In this document: positions 8,524 through 17,174 of the stretch, one piece after another
Layout of the letters: the number at the start of each line of letters is the position of its first letter
Numbering within the stretch: position 1 is the first letter of the stretch
NCBI RefSeq assembly: GCF_023534745.1
Contig: NZ_JAMHJQ010000010.1
Span: 1 to 64,000, forward strand
Origin: Streptomyces sp. 35G-GA-8
GTDB taxonomy: Bacteria > Actinomycetota > Actinomycetes > Streptomycetales > Streptomycetaceae
Length of the DNA stretch: 64,000 nt
Direction of reading: 5' to 3'
Notes under the pieces: generated by a model
What the model was told of the DNA's origin: nothing
Seen by the model: only the letters and a program-made list of their open reading frames with translations
Database searches by the model: none
Translations under genes and position numbers: made by a program

Positions 8524-8708
8524 GCGCTCGTCGTCGTGGCAAGCGCGCGGGTTCGCAGAATCTGGCGGAGGTCTGACGGCCGTCCGCCAGCATGCGTTTC
8601 CGACGCAGAACGAGTGGGTTCAGCCCAGTTGGTCGATGAGGCCGGGAGCTTACAGCCGTACCCGAAGCTCCTGGGCTCGCCGATCTTACGAAGGACCAGC
8701 TCAGGACC

Positions 8709-9988
8709 ATGTTCAGAAGGCAGAACAAGCTCAGAGGCTCATTGTGGGTGGTCGCTCGTACGCTCAGGCCCGTGAACATTGATGATCTTGAATGGCAGTC
8801 ACGGACACTCGGCGGAATATCTCCTCGCCTGGTCACCATGCTGGTGGATCGGGGGGGGGAGGTAGAGCTGCTGATTCAGGCCGCATCGGAGCGGGGGGAA
8901 TGGTTCTGCGCCCAGGCTGCGGCTCGCGAGCTGTCCCGGGCGGGCGAGGCCGAGCGGGCCCTGGACGTGCTGGAGCCGTTCATCGAGGCTGGGTGGAATA
9001 GGGCGCGCTTGGAGAGGGCCGAGGTCCTCTTCGAGGCAGGGCGGGTGCAGCAGGCACTGGACGCCGTCCGCCCGGACGAGGAAGGCCTTGCCTCGGAGTG
9101 GGTGTGCCACGATTTCGCGGAACTGCTGGCCAAGGCGGGGAGGCTGGACGAGGCGATCACCGTCCTCACGCCGCACCTGGACAGGGAATGGATCCTGTCC
9201 ACCCTCGTCGAGCTGACAGAGAGCCAAAGCCGTGATGAGCAGATCCTGGAGCTGATCGCGCCGCGAGCTCAGCAGGCCCGCAGCGCCCGCGGCGAGGAGC
9301 GATGGGGTTTGAACCCCAGCAACGCGCAAGACCTCCAAGCCCAGGTCCTGGAGCGTGCGGGCCGGGTCGACGAGGCCGTACGGATACTTGGGGCAGACGT
9401 CGCAGCCGGGCACTTCGTGGTCCAGAACACACTGATCGCCTACGCCGAGCTCCTGCGGCGCCACGGGCGCCTGGAGGAACTGCGCGTGCTGGGCACCGGC
9501 GAGGGTGCGGGTGCGGGTGCGGGTGCGGGTGCGGGTGAGACGCTCGCGTACTACGCGCGGGCGCTCGAAGACGACGGGCAGGCAGATGAGGCCGAGGCCG
9601 TGCTGCGGCGTTTCATCGCGGCCGCCGAGTATCCGGACCAGTTCCGCTGGCCCCTGATCGAACTGCTTACCGGATCTGGCTGCTGGGCGAGGCCGGCCGG
9701 CACGAGGGGGCCCTCGCCTACGCTGAGACGCTGCCGCCGGACATGTACGGCCTGACGGTCAGCAAGGCGTGGATTCTGGAAGAGATGGGGCGCGTTGAGG
9801 AGGCTGTCACTCTGCTGCGGGCGGACACCGAACTGCGGCCGTCGGAAGTGGCCGAGCTGCTCATCCGGCATGGCCGCGCCGCCGAAGCCATCGCCGGAAT
9901 GCCCTCCGTCGCCGAACAGCATGCGGCCAGCCGGCGGCGTGACGCGGTCATGCAGGCCGCCCGTGGCCCCAACGACCCTCCCTTCTAG
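8709..9988 (+). pseudogene. TPR-repeat protein, one-base frameshift
   Basis: A tetratricopeptide-like protein of about 425 residues if repaired, with repeated helical hairpins such as AKAGRLDEAITVL, ERAGRVDEAVRIL and DDGQADEAEAVLRR. The first frame runs to 9755 but loses sense at about 9667. One frame over, YRIWLLGEAGRHEGALAYAE begins there and continues to the stop at 9988. A single missing base near 9667 explains this. GTG at 8772 (VNIDDLEWQSRTLGG) is a better start than 8709. A hexanucleotide repeat at 9503-9532 adds a Gly-Ala spacer. Probably a scaffold protein, partner unknown. Confidence 0.7.
9503..9532 (+). repeat. GGGTGC hexanucleotide tandem repeat
   Basis: Five perfect copies of GGGTGC, followed by GGGTGA, inside the TPR gene and encoding alternating Gly-Ala. 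Slippage here would change spacer length in two-residue steps without shifting frame. Confidence 0.85.
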
Positions 9989-10145
9989 CTACTGAACTTG
10001 ATCGAGTGATGTCGGACAGTTGGCCTGACAGCGGCTGAGTCGGGCCGGTAGCTGTGTGGTGTGAGGTACGCGCAGGGGGGACTGACCTTGAAGGCGGGTT
10101 GTCGTAGGGGCTGACTGTTGTTGATCGTCGCGGTATGCCGGTTGT

Positions 10146-10990
10146 ATGAGGTATCCGCGGGGTGGGGGTCTGACGGCGGAGAGGCAAGCTTTCCGCGAGC
10201 GGGTCCGGATGGAAGCTGTCGGGATGTTCGCCGCCGGGCAGGGCAGTACGGAGGTCGCGAAGGAGTTACGGGTCAGCGTCCGGTCCGTCCAGCGGTGGCG
10301 GCGGGCCTGGAGGGAGACCGGCGAGGACGCGGTTCGTTCCCGTGGCCCGGCGTCTCGTCCGAAACTGAGCGAGGCACTGTTCGCCGTGCTCGAGGAGGAG
10401 TTGGCCAAAGGCCCGGTCGCCCACGGCCGGCCGGATCAACGATGGACCCTAGGCCCTGTCTGACAAATAGCGCCGTCCGCCCGGAGGGCGGGGCTCGCGG
10501 CGTCTGGTGCGTGCGATCGCAAGGCGGAGGGTCTCCCCAGTACTGGACGTACTGGGGTGACCCGACAACGCGGCGAGCGCGCGTGCCAGGCGTCGCGAGC
10601 CAGGCGGGATTTGTCAGACAGGGCCTAGCCTGTATCAAGCCGCTGATCGGCCGACGGTTCCACAAGAGCATGACACTGTCGGGCATCTCGCAGATGCTGC
10701 GGCGGCACGGCTGAAGTCACCAGGTTCCGGCCCGTCGGGCCGTCGAGCGTGACGATGCGGCCGTGGCCGGCTGGGTGAAGGAGGTGTGGCCGCACCTGGA
10801 ACCACCGCGGCGGCGCCCGGGGCCTGGATCGTCTTCGAAGACGAGGCCGGATTCTCGACCACCTCATCCTCCGACGGCGACATGGCCTCCGCCAGATTCA
10901 GTACGGCAGCAACGTCATCGACGGATGTCTCACCGCGACTGGACTCACACTGACGACACCACGCCTACAACCTCAGTAACCGGAGCTTCG
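10146..10990 (+). pseudogene. IS630-family transposase relic split by a MITE
   Basis: The start (MRYPRGGGLTAERQAFRERV) carries an IS630-type HTH with KELRVSVRSVQRWRRAW. Reading stops at 10449, where a 174-bp MITE is inserted. Beyond it GRRFHKSMTLSGISQMLRRHG resumes. Later pieces in other frames (AWIVFEDEAGFS and QYGSNVIDGCLTATGLTL) carry the first catalytic aspartate region and downstream core. Several frameshifts besides the insertion make it dead. Confidence 0.7.
10452..10625 (+). mobile_element. 174-bp MITE inserted in the IS630 relic
   Basis: Ends are perfect 17-bp inverted repeats, GGCCCTGTCTGACAAAT at 10452-10468 and its complement at 10609-10625. TA flanks both sides (10450-10451, 10626-10627), and CTAG would also fit as a 4-bp duplication. 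There is no coding capacity. An internal hairpin, CCCCAGTAC (10535-10543) and GTACTGGGG (10549-10557), sits in the middle. A non-autonomous element mobilised in trans is the simplest reading. Confidence 0.8.
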
Positions 10991-11049
10991 TTGCGTACGT
11001 GACACCCCTCCAGAATATCGCCATCCTGAGATGACCAGCGGCGCCACGT

Positions 11050-11444
11050 GATCACCCCGACCTTGAACCAGCCCTGCTCAGCGGTCCGGCCGACGCACCG
11101 GGTCTGGCGACGGTGGAACTGGTCGCCGTGCCCCGCGTCGCCGCGCTCCCGGCGGGCAACCCGCTCGCCGCCCGCACGTTCCTGCCGCTCGCCGACCTGG
11201 CGCCGGAGACCGCGATCCTCAACCCGGTCTCCGGCCGACTGGCCGACGGCGATCGCAGCGGGCCGCGGCATCGCCATCTCGGCGGCTCCCACCGCCGAAA
11301 TGCACCCGCACCCCGGCGTCGTCTACCGTCCCCTGGCAGACGCCCCGCCCGTCCCGGTCGTGCTCGCATGGCGCGACGCGGCCCCGCACCCGGTTGATCA
11401 GCCTGCTCGTGGACCTGACGCGGGACGTCACCGCGAAGGGCTGA
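11050..11444 (+). pseudogene. LysR-family substrate-binding-domain relic
   Basis: Two frames join to give the C-terminal part of a LysR effector domain. VELVAVPRVAALPAGNPLAA comes first, then GRGIAISAAPTAEMHPHPGV and YRPLADAPPVPVVLAWRDAAP, and a tail LISLLVDLTRDVTAKG with TGA at 11442-11444. At least two frameshifts are present and the HTH domain is absent. The cause of the truncation is not visible, although the IS630 relic lies just upstream. Confidence 0.6.
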
Positions 11445-11469
11445 GTCCGTCCGCGGTCAGCCCGCGCCC

Positions 11470-12024
11470 TCACTCCGCGGAACCGCCCGCGCCCCGCACC
11501 TGGACCCTGCGCGCGAGTGGGTCGCCCGGCTCCACCCGGAACTGCGCCGCCAGCTCCCGGCCGGAGCCGGCCAGCACCCACTGCCGGTTCACCACCCGGC
11601 CATCGACGGCGAACTCGTTCCTCAAGACAGGCAGTTCGGTCATCCGCGCGAACCACCCCGCGGCCCGCTCGGCGAGGAATTCCGGCGACCCGTCATTCTC
11701 GATCAGCGTTTCCAGGGTCCGCTCAAGGGTGTACAGCTGATCGTGGAATTCCCCGCCGACGAGACGCGAACCGGTGAAGAACGCGCCAACGGTCAGCACA
11801 TGCTGCTCGGGCTCGGTCGTGGGATCGGACAGACCCAGGGTGACCAGAAGTTCCATACGGTTCTCGAAGACCGCGAACATCGCATAGGTGTCGTCGGGCT
11901 CGCAACCCCATCCGCCGGACGCCGCCCGCTCCCGCAGCGCGGCGAGAAACCGCAGACCGTCCTCAGTGGCCTCCAGCTCCGGATCGACGTCGAACCAGCC
12001 GCCGGACGTGTCGTACTCGCCCAT
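11470..12024 (-). CDS. Hypothetical protein
   Basis: About 184 residues from the ATG at 12024 (MGEYDTSGGWFDVDPELEAT). The longer frame to 12081 is less likely to be translated. It is acidic and soluble, with a central stretch AMFAVFENRMELLVTLGLSDP and no recognised domain. Codon bias is even throughout. No partner gene is adjacent, since it lies between the LysR relic and a glycine-zipper protein. Function is unknown. A small stress or immunity-type protein is possible, but nothing in the sequence proves it. Confidence 0.6.
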   Translation of the reverse strand: MGEYDTSGGWFDVDPELEATEDGLRFLAALRERAASGGWGCEPDDTYAMFAVFENRMELLVTLGLSDPTTEPEQHVLTVGAFFTGSRLVGGEFHDQLYTLERTLETLIENDGSPEFLAERAAGWFARMTELPVLRNEFAVDGRVVNRQWVLAGSGRELAAQFRVEPGDPLARRVQVRGAGGSAE

Positions 12025-12160
12025 CACGTTTTTCAGCCTCGCAGGGCCTGGGAATAGGCCCGAATCGGTGCGACCGGACAAAGGGCCTGGCCCCCATGGC
12101 CACAGTGCACCGCAGGAGGCCAGGTTATCAGGGGTGAGTTACCGGAGACTCAGGGTTGAG

Positions 12161-12463
12161 TCACCAGAGACTGCTGAAGAAATCACCCGCCTTGCTGCCG
12201 ACATAGCTCCCGGCGATACCGCCGACCACGCCTCCGACAACTCCACCGGCGGCAGTTCCGGCGCCCGGGATGATGGATCCGATTGCCGCGCCGGCCGCTG
12301 CACTGATCTTGGCACCCGCCCAGGCGCCGGCCAGGGTGGAGCCGACCGACACGGCCGCCTCGCCCTTCTGGCTGTCCAGCGCGGACCAGACCTCGTAGGC
12401 CGCGACGCCAACGCCGAGTCCGAGCAGCCGCGGCCGCCCCACTTGGCCGCCGTGCTCCACCAA
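12161..12463 (-). CDS. Small glycine-zipper protein
   Basis: About 100 residues from a GTG start. The C-terminal half is a hydrophobic glycine zipper (AAGAAIGSIIPGAGTAAGG, then VVGGVVGGIAGSYVGSKAG) ending FFSSLW. Such GxxxG arrays pack into membranes and occur in pore-forming bacteriocins, lysis proteins and the hydrophobic part of polymorphic toxins. The upstream minus-strand frame continues without a stop to the TGA that ends the regulator relic, so the true start is uncertain. It may be a fragment of a larger toxin-like protein. Confidence 0.45.
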   Translation of the reverse strand: MVEHGGQVGRPRLLGLGVGVAAYEVWSALDSQKGEAAVSVGSTLAGAWAGAKISAAAGAAIGSIIPGAGTAAGGVVGGVVGGIAGSYVGSKAGDFFSSLW

Positions 12464-12470
12464 CTCGATG

Positions 12471-12516
12471 CTCGCCCGGCTCGGGATGGCCAGCTCGCCC
12501 GGCTCGGAATGGCCAG
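12471..12516 (-). repeat. 23-bp tandem duplication
   Basis: Two copies of a 23-base unit (12471-12493 and 12494-12516) differing at one base, plus a partial third copy. The unit begins CTCGCCCGGCTCGG. It separates the regulator relic from the glycine-zipper gene and probably arose by slippage. Confidence 0.8.
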
Positions 12517-12517
12517 C

Positions 12518-12895
12518 TCACCGGGCGAGGTGTGGATCGCCCGGCCGCTGTCGAACCGGCCTCCCGGCGAGGAGGTCCTCCCAGCCGGGGACCCTCAGCG
12601 CGGTGAGGCTGTAGACGTCCGCTCCCAGGAATCTTCCACGGCTGGGGTCGAGTTGGCTGTGGGTCAGCTTGGCCAGATGGTGCACGGGGGGTGCCTCGCC
12701 GGACCAGTCCGGTATGCGGGCGGGGGTGCGGGTCAGACCGGCGTCGGCGGCGGCCAGGGGTCTGCCCAGGCGCCGGGACAGCGCCTCCACGATGTAGGCG
12801 GACGCGGGCGGACGGGGATGCGCGCCGGTGAGCCAGCGTGTAGCTGTCGAGCGGTTCACGGTCAGGTCGTGACCGTGTTCGGACGCGAAACCGCA
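12518..12895 (-). pseudogene. HTH regulator relic (actinobacterial XRE-like)
   Basis: Minus-strand text ASEHGHDLTVNRSTATRWLTG, then EALSRRLGRPLAAADAGLTR and a FLGADVYSLTALRVPGWEDL segment. It resembles the start of streptomycete regulators with an HTH that reads NRSTATRWLTGAHPRPP. The first 30 or so residues before the histidine-rich turn are scrambled, and the long C-terminal domain is missing after the tandem repeat. Dead fragment. Confidence 0.5.
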
Positions 12896-13409
12896 CCTCC
12901 CCGTTCTCAGCCCTCGTCAAGATGTTCCGGATACAGCGCTTTCCACAAGGGCGCACAGACGAAGCACGCGCAGCGCATCCGCGCACCAAACCCCCTACAC
13001 GGAGCGGGACTTCGAGGATGTACTGAAGGGGAGGTACCCGCCTGGATCGGTCCCTCAATCCCGATGCGCCACCGAGGGTGGCCTGTTCGCGCGGGCCCCC
13101 CTCGGCAGTGACGAACTGCCGGTGACGATCTCCCGTGCCGAAAGGCGGTAGCACTACCCGCCGGTCATGTGCTGGTGGCCGACGAACCGCTGCGGCCCGA
13201 CGGGCGCGTCCTGGCCTGCTCGGCCGCACCGAAGGTCGCGAGGGCGCTCAGCTCCGCAGGCCACCGGATAGTCAAGGGTGCGTCCGACCGCTGAACGGGG
13301 CCGCACGATTACGGGGTTGATTGACACCAGTCACCCGATGTCCCCATGGGATGGGTGGCATCGGCGTGGCGTCTCGGGCAGCCTGTCTCTCATTCGTCAG
13401 AGCCGCGGG
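12896..13409. other. Gap with one possible coding scrap
   Basis: About 500 bases without a supported gene. A plus-strand scrap near 13160-13295 reads GHVLVADEPLRPDGRVLACS and then APKVARALSSAGHRI to a stop. It has good codon bias but no family I can name and no start. Confidence 0.3.
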
Positions 13410-14237
13410 TCACGCTGTTGCAGTGAGGAATCGCCGGGCGCCGCGTAGCGTGGTGCGCAGTTTCCGCTGGGTCGCGCGGCTGTCGAGGCGGACGTCGATG
13501 GGGCCGGGAAGCGTGCTGTGGGCGCGCAGGCCGGTTGGTAGTCGGGAGGCGTCGAGGCCGTCGCGTCTGGCGATGAGGGTGCCGAGTTCGTGTCGGCTGA
13601 GGGCGTCTGCTCCTGCGAGATGGTGGATGCCGTGGGTGTCGTGTGACGCCAGTTCCAAGATGGCTGTGGCCAGGTCGGTGACGTGCACCGGGCAGCGGAT
13701 GTCGTCGGTGAACAGGACGCCTTCGCGTGTGCCGGCGGCAAGCTCGTGCACGGCCCGTTCGTGAACGGACCGCCCGCCGCCGATGATCAGCGAGGTACGG
13801 GCGACGACGGCCTGCGGATGCACGAGCAGGACGCCGGTCTCCGCTGCGGCTTTCGCCGCTCCGTACGGGGTGACGGGGTCGGGGAGGCATGACTCGTAGT
13901 GGTCACGCGCGCCGGAGAAGACTGCATCGCTGGAGACGTGGACAAGTTGGCTGCCGTACTTCGCCGCCGCGATGGCCAGGCGCACGGGGCCTTGGGCCGT
14001 GACCGCCCAATCGGCTCCGCCGCTCGATGCGTTGACGATGAGCTGGGGTCTGACCTCGGCCATGACCGCGTCCACCCGCCCAGGGTCCCCCCGTAAGTCG
14101 AGGTGGTGCCACGCGACTCGGGCACTGTTGCCGGGGCTGGTCGCGTATGTCGCGACCGTCGGTTGCCCAACCGCCGCTGCCTGCCGGATCAGCTCAGTGC
14201 CGAGGAAGCCACTGCCACCGATGATCAAAGTCGTCAC
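13410..14237 (-). CDS. dTDP-4-dehydrorhamnose reductase-like NAD(P)-dependent SDR
   Basis: About 275 residues from GTG at 14237 (VTTLIIGGSGFLGTELIRQA). The Rossmann motif GGSGFLG is at residues 7-13. A catalytic-type YGAAK follows near 130 (VTPYGAAKAAAETG), with RmlD-like signature segments LVHVSSDAVFSG and FTDDIRCPVHVTDLA. Family members reduce a sugar-nucleotide keto group, or act as regulatory MAT2B-like subunits. No other deoxysugar genes are nearby, so the substrate is open. Both ends abut degenerate sequence. Confidence 0.8.
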   Translation of the reverse strand: MTTLIIGGSGFLGTELIRQAAAVGQPTVATYATSPGNSARVAWHHLDLRGDPGRVDAVMAEVRPQLIVNASSGGADWAVTAQGPVRLAIAAAKYGSQLVHVSSDAVFSGARDHYESCLPDPVTPYGAAKAAAETGVLLVHPQAVVARTSLIIGGGRSVHERAVHELAAGTREGVLFTDDIRCPVHVTDLATAILELASHDTHGIHHLAGADALSRHELGTLIARRDGLDASRLPTGLRAHSTLPGPIDVRLDSRATQRKLRTTLRGARRFLTATA

Positions 14238-14617
14238 GATGCGACACCGTAGCCCAACCGCTGAGCCGACCCCGGACCGAAGCCGACAGGGTCCCCGATC
14301 TGCCACTCGGGCGCACCTCGGTGGCTGTGTCCCCGTCGGATCTGTTCCCCCGAGGCCGCCAAGCTGGTGTTTGGGGTTGGGGAGCTCCGGGGGAAGTGGC
14401 CTTCCAGGATCTCCGCCCGTCTGTGGAGTACGACGAACCCGGTGGTGTCGACCTGAGCCTGGACCAACTCGGTCAGCGCGTCAGTGAACGGCTGGGCAGG
14501 CGTGCCCGGCTCGATTGCGGCGGCGACCTGGTCTTGCCGGGGCGTTCCATGTGCCGGTGGCGGGCAGCAGGACCTCGGCCCAGTACAAAGACACGTAGGA
14601 GCCGAGTGCGGGAACGG
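14238..14617. other. Gap, nothing secure
   Basis: About 380 bases upstream of the SDR. A minus-strand stretch (VQAQVDTTGFVVLHRRAEIL) has coding-like composition but no recognisable family. Confidence 0.3.
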
Positions 14618-14733
14618 CTACTGGGGCTTCGCCCTGACCAGCCCGGCGTCGCAGGCCGTGATCACGGCCTGGACTACGGTCGCGCGCTCCGATCTTCGCG
14701 AGGATCCGTCCGACATGCTTCCTCACCGTAAAC
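14618..14733 (-). pseudogene. LuxR-type regulator C-terminus cut by IS3
   Basis: Minus-strand text starts exactly at the IS3 left end. FTVRKHVGRILAKIGARD is the recognition helix region of a LuxR/NarL HTH. After a frameshift, VVQAVITACDAGLVRAKPQ ends at the stop 14618-14620. The sensory or receiver part is absent from both sides of the IS, so the insertion was accompanied by a deletion. Confidence 0.7.
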
Positions 14734-14800
14734 TGAAGCTTCCCCTTGATCGTGAACACCTGGAGACTGGGATCCGAGGTTCCAGAGGAAGCAGTGTCAG

Positions 14801-15112
14801 GTGGGAAGCAAGCACACGAATCGGTACGCGGACGAGTACAAGCGGGACGCGATCGAGCTCGTGCGGTCGTCGGGCCGAACGGTGACCGAAGTCGCCCGGG
14901 GAGCTCGGGGTCAGTTCGGAGCCCCCGCGGGGCTGGGTGAAGAAGGCCCGTGCCGCCCAGGAGGACGAAGCCGGTTCCTGCCCGCCCGGGCCAGGCGGCG
15001 ACACTCGGGACGAGGAGCTGAAGCGGCCGCGGAAGCCGACCGCCGAGCAGGCGAAGACGATCGAAATCCTAAAAAAGCGACCGCCTTCTTCGCGAAGGAG
15101 AGCGACCGGTGA
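14801..15112 (+). pseudogene. IS3 OrfA, frameshifted
   Basis: HTH_Tnp_1-type DNA-binding protein, starting GTG at 14801 with GSKHTNRYADEYKRDAIELV. An extra G near 14898 moves the sense into the +1 frame (ELGVSSEPPRGWVKKARAAQ). The frame returns around the A-run at 15071-15076, giving ATAFFAKESDR and TGA at 15110-15112. The stop overlaps the OrfB GTG by GTGA. The first shift inactivates the separate OrfA product. The A6G run is the kind of slippery site IS3 elements use. Confidence 0.7.
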
Positions 15113-16005
15113 GCAAGATGTGCTGGTTCATCCATGCAGAGAAGGCGAACTACACGGTCACACTGCTGTGCAAGGTGATGAAGACCGCCCGCTCGACGTA
15201 CTACGCATGGGTGGCCGGACGGAAAGCCCGCGAAGCAAGGCAGCGGGACGACGAGGCCCTGGCCCATGAAATCACGGTGATCCACCTCGCGTTCCGGCAC
15301 AACTACGGCGTCCCGCGCGTCACCGCCGCATTGCGCCGACAGGGCCGGCTGGTCAACCGTAAGCGGGTGGAGCGGGTCATGCGGCAACACGGCATTGCCG
15401 GGAACAGGCGGCGCACCGGGCGCCGCAGTCCGACCAAGGCAGGCAGCAAGGCCGCGCCAGCTCCCGACATGATCGGCCGGGACTTCACCGCCACCAGCCC
15501 CGGCACGAAGATCGTCGGGGACATCACCTGCGTCCCCACCGCCGAAGGCCGGCTCTACCTCGCCCCGCGGCTGGACCTGGCCACCCGGGAAGTGATCGGG
15601 TACTCGATCGCCGACCACCACCGCGCCGAACTCGTCGTCGACGCGCTGGACATGGCCGCCGCGCCGGGTCGCCCGGAGCCCGGCCGCGTGATCCACAGCG
15701 ACCGCGGATCGCAATACACCTCCACCCAACTCCGCACCAGAATAGGCGAGTTCGGGCACAGACAAAGCATGGGCCGAACCGGAAGCTGCTTCGACAACGC
15801 CGCCGCCGAGAGCTTCTGGGCCGTCCTGAAAGAAGAGATCGGCACCCGATTCCGGACCCACCAAGCCACCGCCCGAGCCGGCAACTTCGACTTCACCGAG
15901 GCCTTCTACAACAGACACCGTCCACGCAAACACATCCACTGGGGCCACCTCACGCCCCATGAGACACGCCCGCGCTACCGGCAAAATCAGGCCCTCGCGG
16001 CGTAA
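15109..16005 (+). CDS. IS3-family transposase OrfB
   Basis: A 298-residue integrase-core transposase. HTH_21 covers about residues 45-100 (NYGVPRVTAALRRQG). The rve catalytic core follows, with D in VGDITCVPT, D in VIHSDRGSQYTS and E in NAAAESFWAVLKEE. The C-terminal rve_3 segment includes AFYNRHRPRKHIHWGHLTP. GTG at 15109 overlaps the OrfA stop. OrfB alone is complete, but the element needs OrfA, which is frameshifted. Confidence 0.9.
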   Translation: MSKMCWFIHAEKANYTVTLLCKVMKTARSTYYAWVAGRKAREARQRDDEALAHEITVIHLAFRHNYGVPRVTAALRRQGRLVNRKRVERVMRQHGIAGNRRRTGRRSPTKAGSKAAPAPDMIGRDFTATSPGTKIVGDITCVPTAEGRLYLAPRLDLATREVIGYSIADHHRAELVVDALDMAAAPGRPEPGRVIHSDRGSQYTSTQLRTRIGEFGHRQSMGRTGSCFDNAAAESFWAVLKEEIGTRFRTHQATARAGNFDFTEAFYNRHRPRKHIHWGHLTPHETRPRYRQNQALAA

Positions 16006-16036
16006 CAACACCGTGTCCAAGATCTCGGGGAAACTT

Positions 16037-16186
16037 CAGTGCGACGAGTACCCCTTCGTATCGACGCTTGAAGGCGCTGCCGGCAAAGACTGGGACTTCT
16101 CAGTGCGGGCTGTTCCACAGGCCGACAACAGCTCAGCCGACGGCACGCTCGTCGCCTACTACAACACGGACCGTGTCCTCGCCTGA
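16037..16186 (+). pseudogene. NucA/NucB-family nuclease C-terminal relic
   Basis: Starting at the IS3 right end, the frame reads QCDEYPFVSTLEGAA, then VRAVPQADNSSADGTLVAYY and a stop at 16184-16186. CDEYPF(A/V)ST is the signature of the NucA/NucB deoxyribonuclease domain, which is often the C-terminal toxin of secreted or polymorphic proteins. Everything N-terminal is lost at the IS border. Confidence 0.65.
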
Positions 16187-16255
16187 GACGCCGCCCTGCC
16201 CGACCAAACGTGACCAACGAAGCGTTCTGGGTCGAGACCCTTCCGTAAGGTCATC

Positions 16256-16287
16256 GTGGGGTGGGGCGCCCGCGCTCCCCACCCCAC
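16256..16287. terminator. Hairpin downstream of the nuclease relic
   Basis: An 11-bp perfect stem, GTGGGGTGGGG (16256-16266) and CCCCACCCCAC (16277-16287), with a 10-base loop. No T-run follows, as is usual for high-GC actinobacteria. Confidence 0.55.
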
Positions 16288-16314
16288 ACCACCTGCGTCC
16301 ATGTGGAGTCACTG

Positions 16315-16917
16315 ATGAGCAGCAAACCCGTTGACGTGCGGCAGCTCTGGGGAGAGGGATGGTCTATCACTCTTGCTCCACGATCACCGCAATCCGCGCA
16401 GCACATCATGGGAGCTCAGGAGATCGAGCCACTGCCCTCAGACCTCGCCACCGCTTTCGCCGGACGAGACCCTCGGAACGGTCCACCCGTGCTGCTCGCC
16501 GCCACTCCCGTGGACGACTCCTGGGGCACGATCGTCGAAAGCGAAGCGACCGCAGGATGGATCGGAACACACTCCGACGTACTTTCCTCGCTCGCTGCCC
16601 CCGGCCATCCGGCGTGCACGGCCTACTCCGTCCCCAACAAGGTTCTCGTGCAGTTCTGTGAGAACGCTTCCCAACTGTGCGTTATCGAACCACGCACCAA
16701 AAGGCGTTGGGGCCCATACAGCCGACACCCCGCAGAGTCGCTGCGTCTCGTCGGCTTTCCAGACGGCTACGCCACCGCAGAGGAATCTGTGCCGGAGCTC
16801 CACCGGGAAGCCGTCGGCGCGCTCCTCGTCATGCAAGCCATCACAGGCATTCAACTCAGCCACGAACACCTGGCGGGCCCCTGGACCGGCGGCTTGTCCT
16901 CAAAACCCGCACCCTGA
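16315..16917 (+). CDS. DUF6461-like hypothetical protein
   Basis: A 200-residue soluble protein from ATG 16315 (MSSKPVDVRQLWGEGWSITL). The layout resembles DUF6461 proteins: an opening catalytic-like GWSITL strand, PVLLAATPVDDSWGTIVESE in the middle, then VLSSLAAPGHPACTAYSVPN and a VGFPDG turn. No active site is known for the family. The upstream hairpin at 16256-16287 insulates it from the nuclease relic. It may once have been an immunity-type neighbour of that toxin-like nuclease, which is speculation from position only. Confidence 0.6.
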   Translation: MSSKPVDVRQLWGEGWSITLAPRSPQSAQHIMGAQEIEPLPSDLATAFAGRDPRNGPPVLLAATPVDDSWGTIVESEATAGWIGTHSDVLSSLAAPGHPACTAYSVPNKVLVQFCENASQLCVIEPRTKRRWGPYSRHPAESLRLVGFPDGYATAEESVPELHREAVGALLVMQAITGIQLSHEHLAGPWTGGLSSKPAP

Positions 16918-17174
16918 ACCGCCATCGCACTGGACACCAGAACACCTCGTCCCCGCGCCGCCTCTCCGTGACAGCCACACCCCCGGCTGTGGCAGCTCCG
17001 AGATGAGCACCAGACGCGGGGCGCGCCGGGCGAGTTGGTCGCGAGCATGGACCACAGCCCAGACGGTGTGTCCGGCAGCCAGCGGCTACATGCTGACGCT
17101 CGCCAAGGCGATCGAGAGGGGCATCGAACGCGCCTATGTCCTGCACCAGAAGGTTCTTGAAGCACTGGAGCCAT

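Larger units (their letters stand above)
14734..16038 (+). mobile_element. IS3-family insertion sequence
   Basis: A 1,305-bp element ending TGAAG/CTTCA, with imperfect inverted repeats at about 14734-14758 (TGAAGCTTCCCCTTGATC) and 16011-16038 (complement TGAAGTTTCCCCGAGATC). It encodes OrfA (frameshifted) and OrfB. The flanking bases do not match as a 3-4 bp duplication (AAC on the left, GTG on the right). The flanks also come from two different genes (LuxR and a NucA/NucB nuclease), so a deletion or recombination followed insertion. Confidence 0.8.

Noticed and set aside
12183-13229. Minus-strand frame of 348 residues across the regulator relic and glycine-zipper gene
   Set aside because: Arg/Pro-rich translation. 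The two better frames inside it explain the conserved text.
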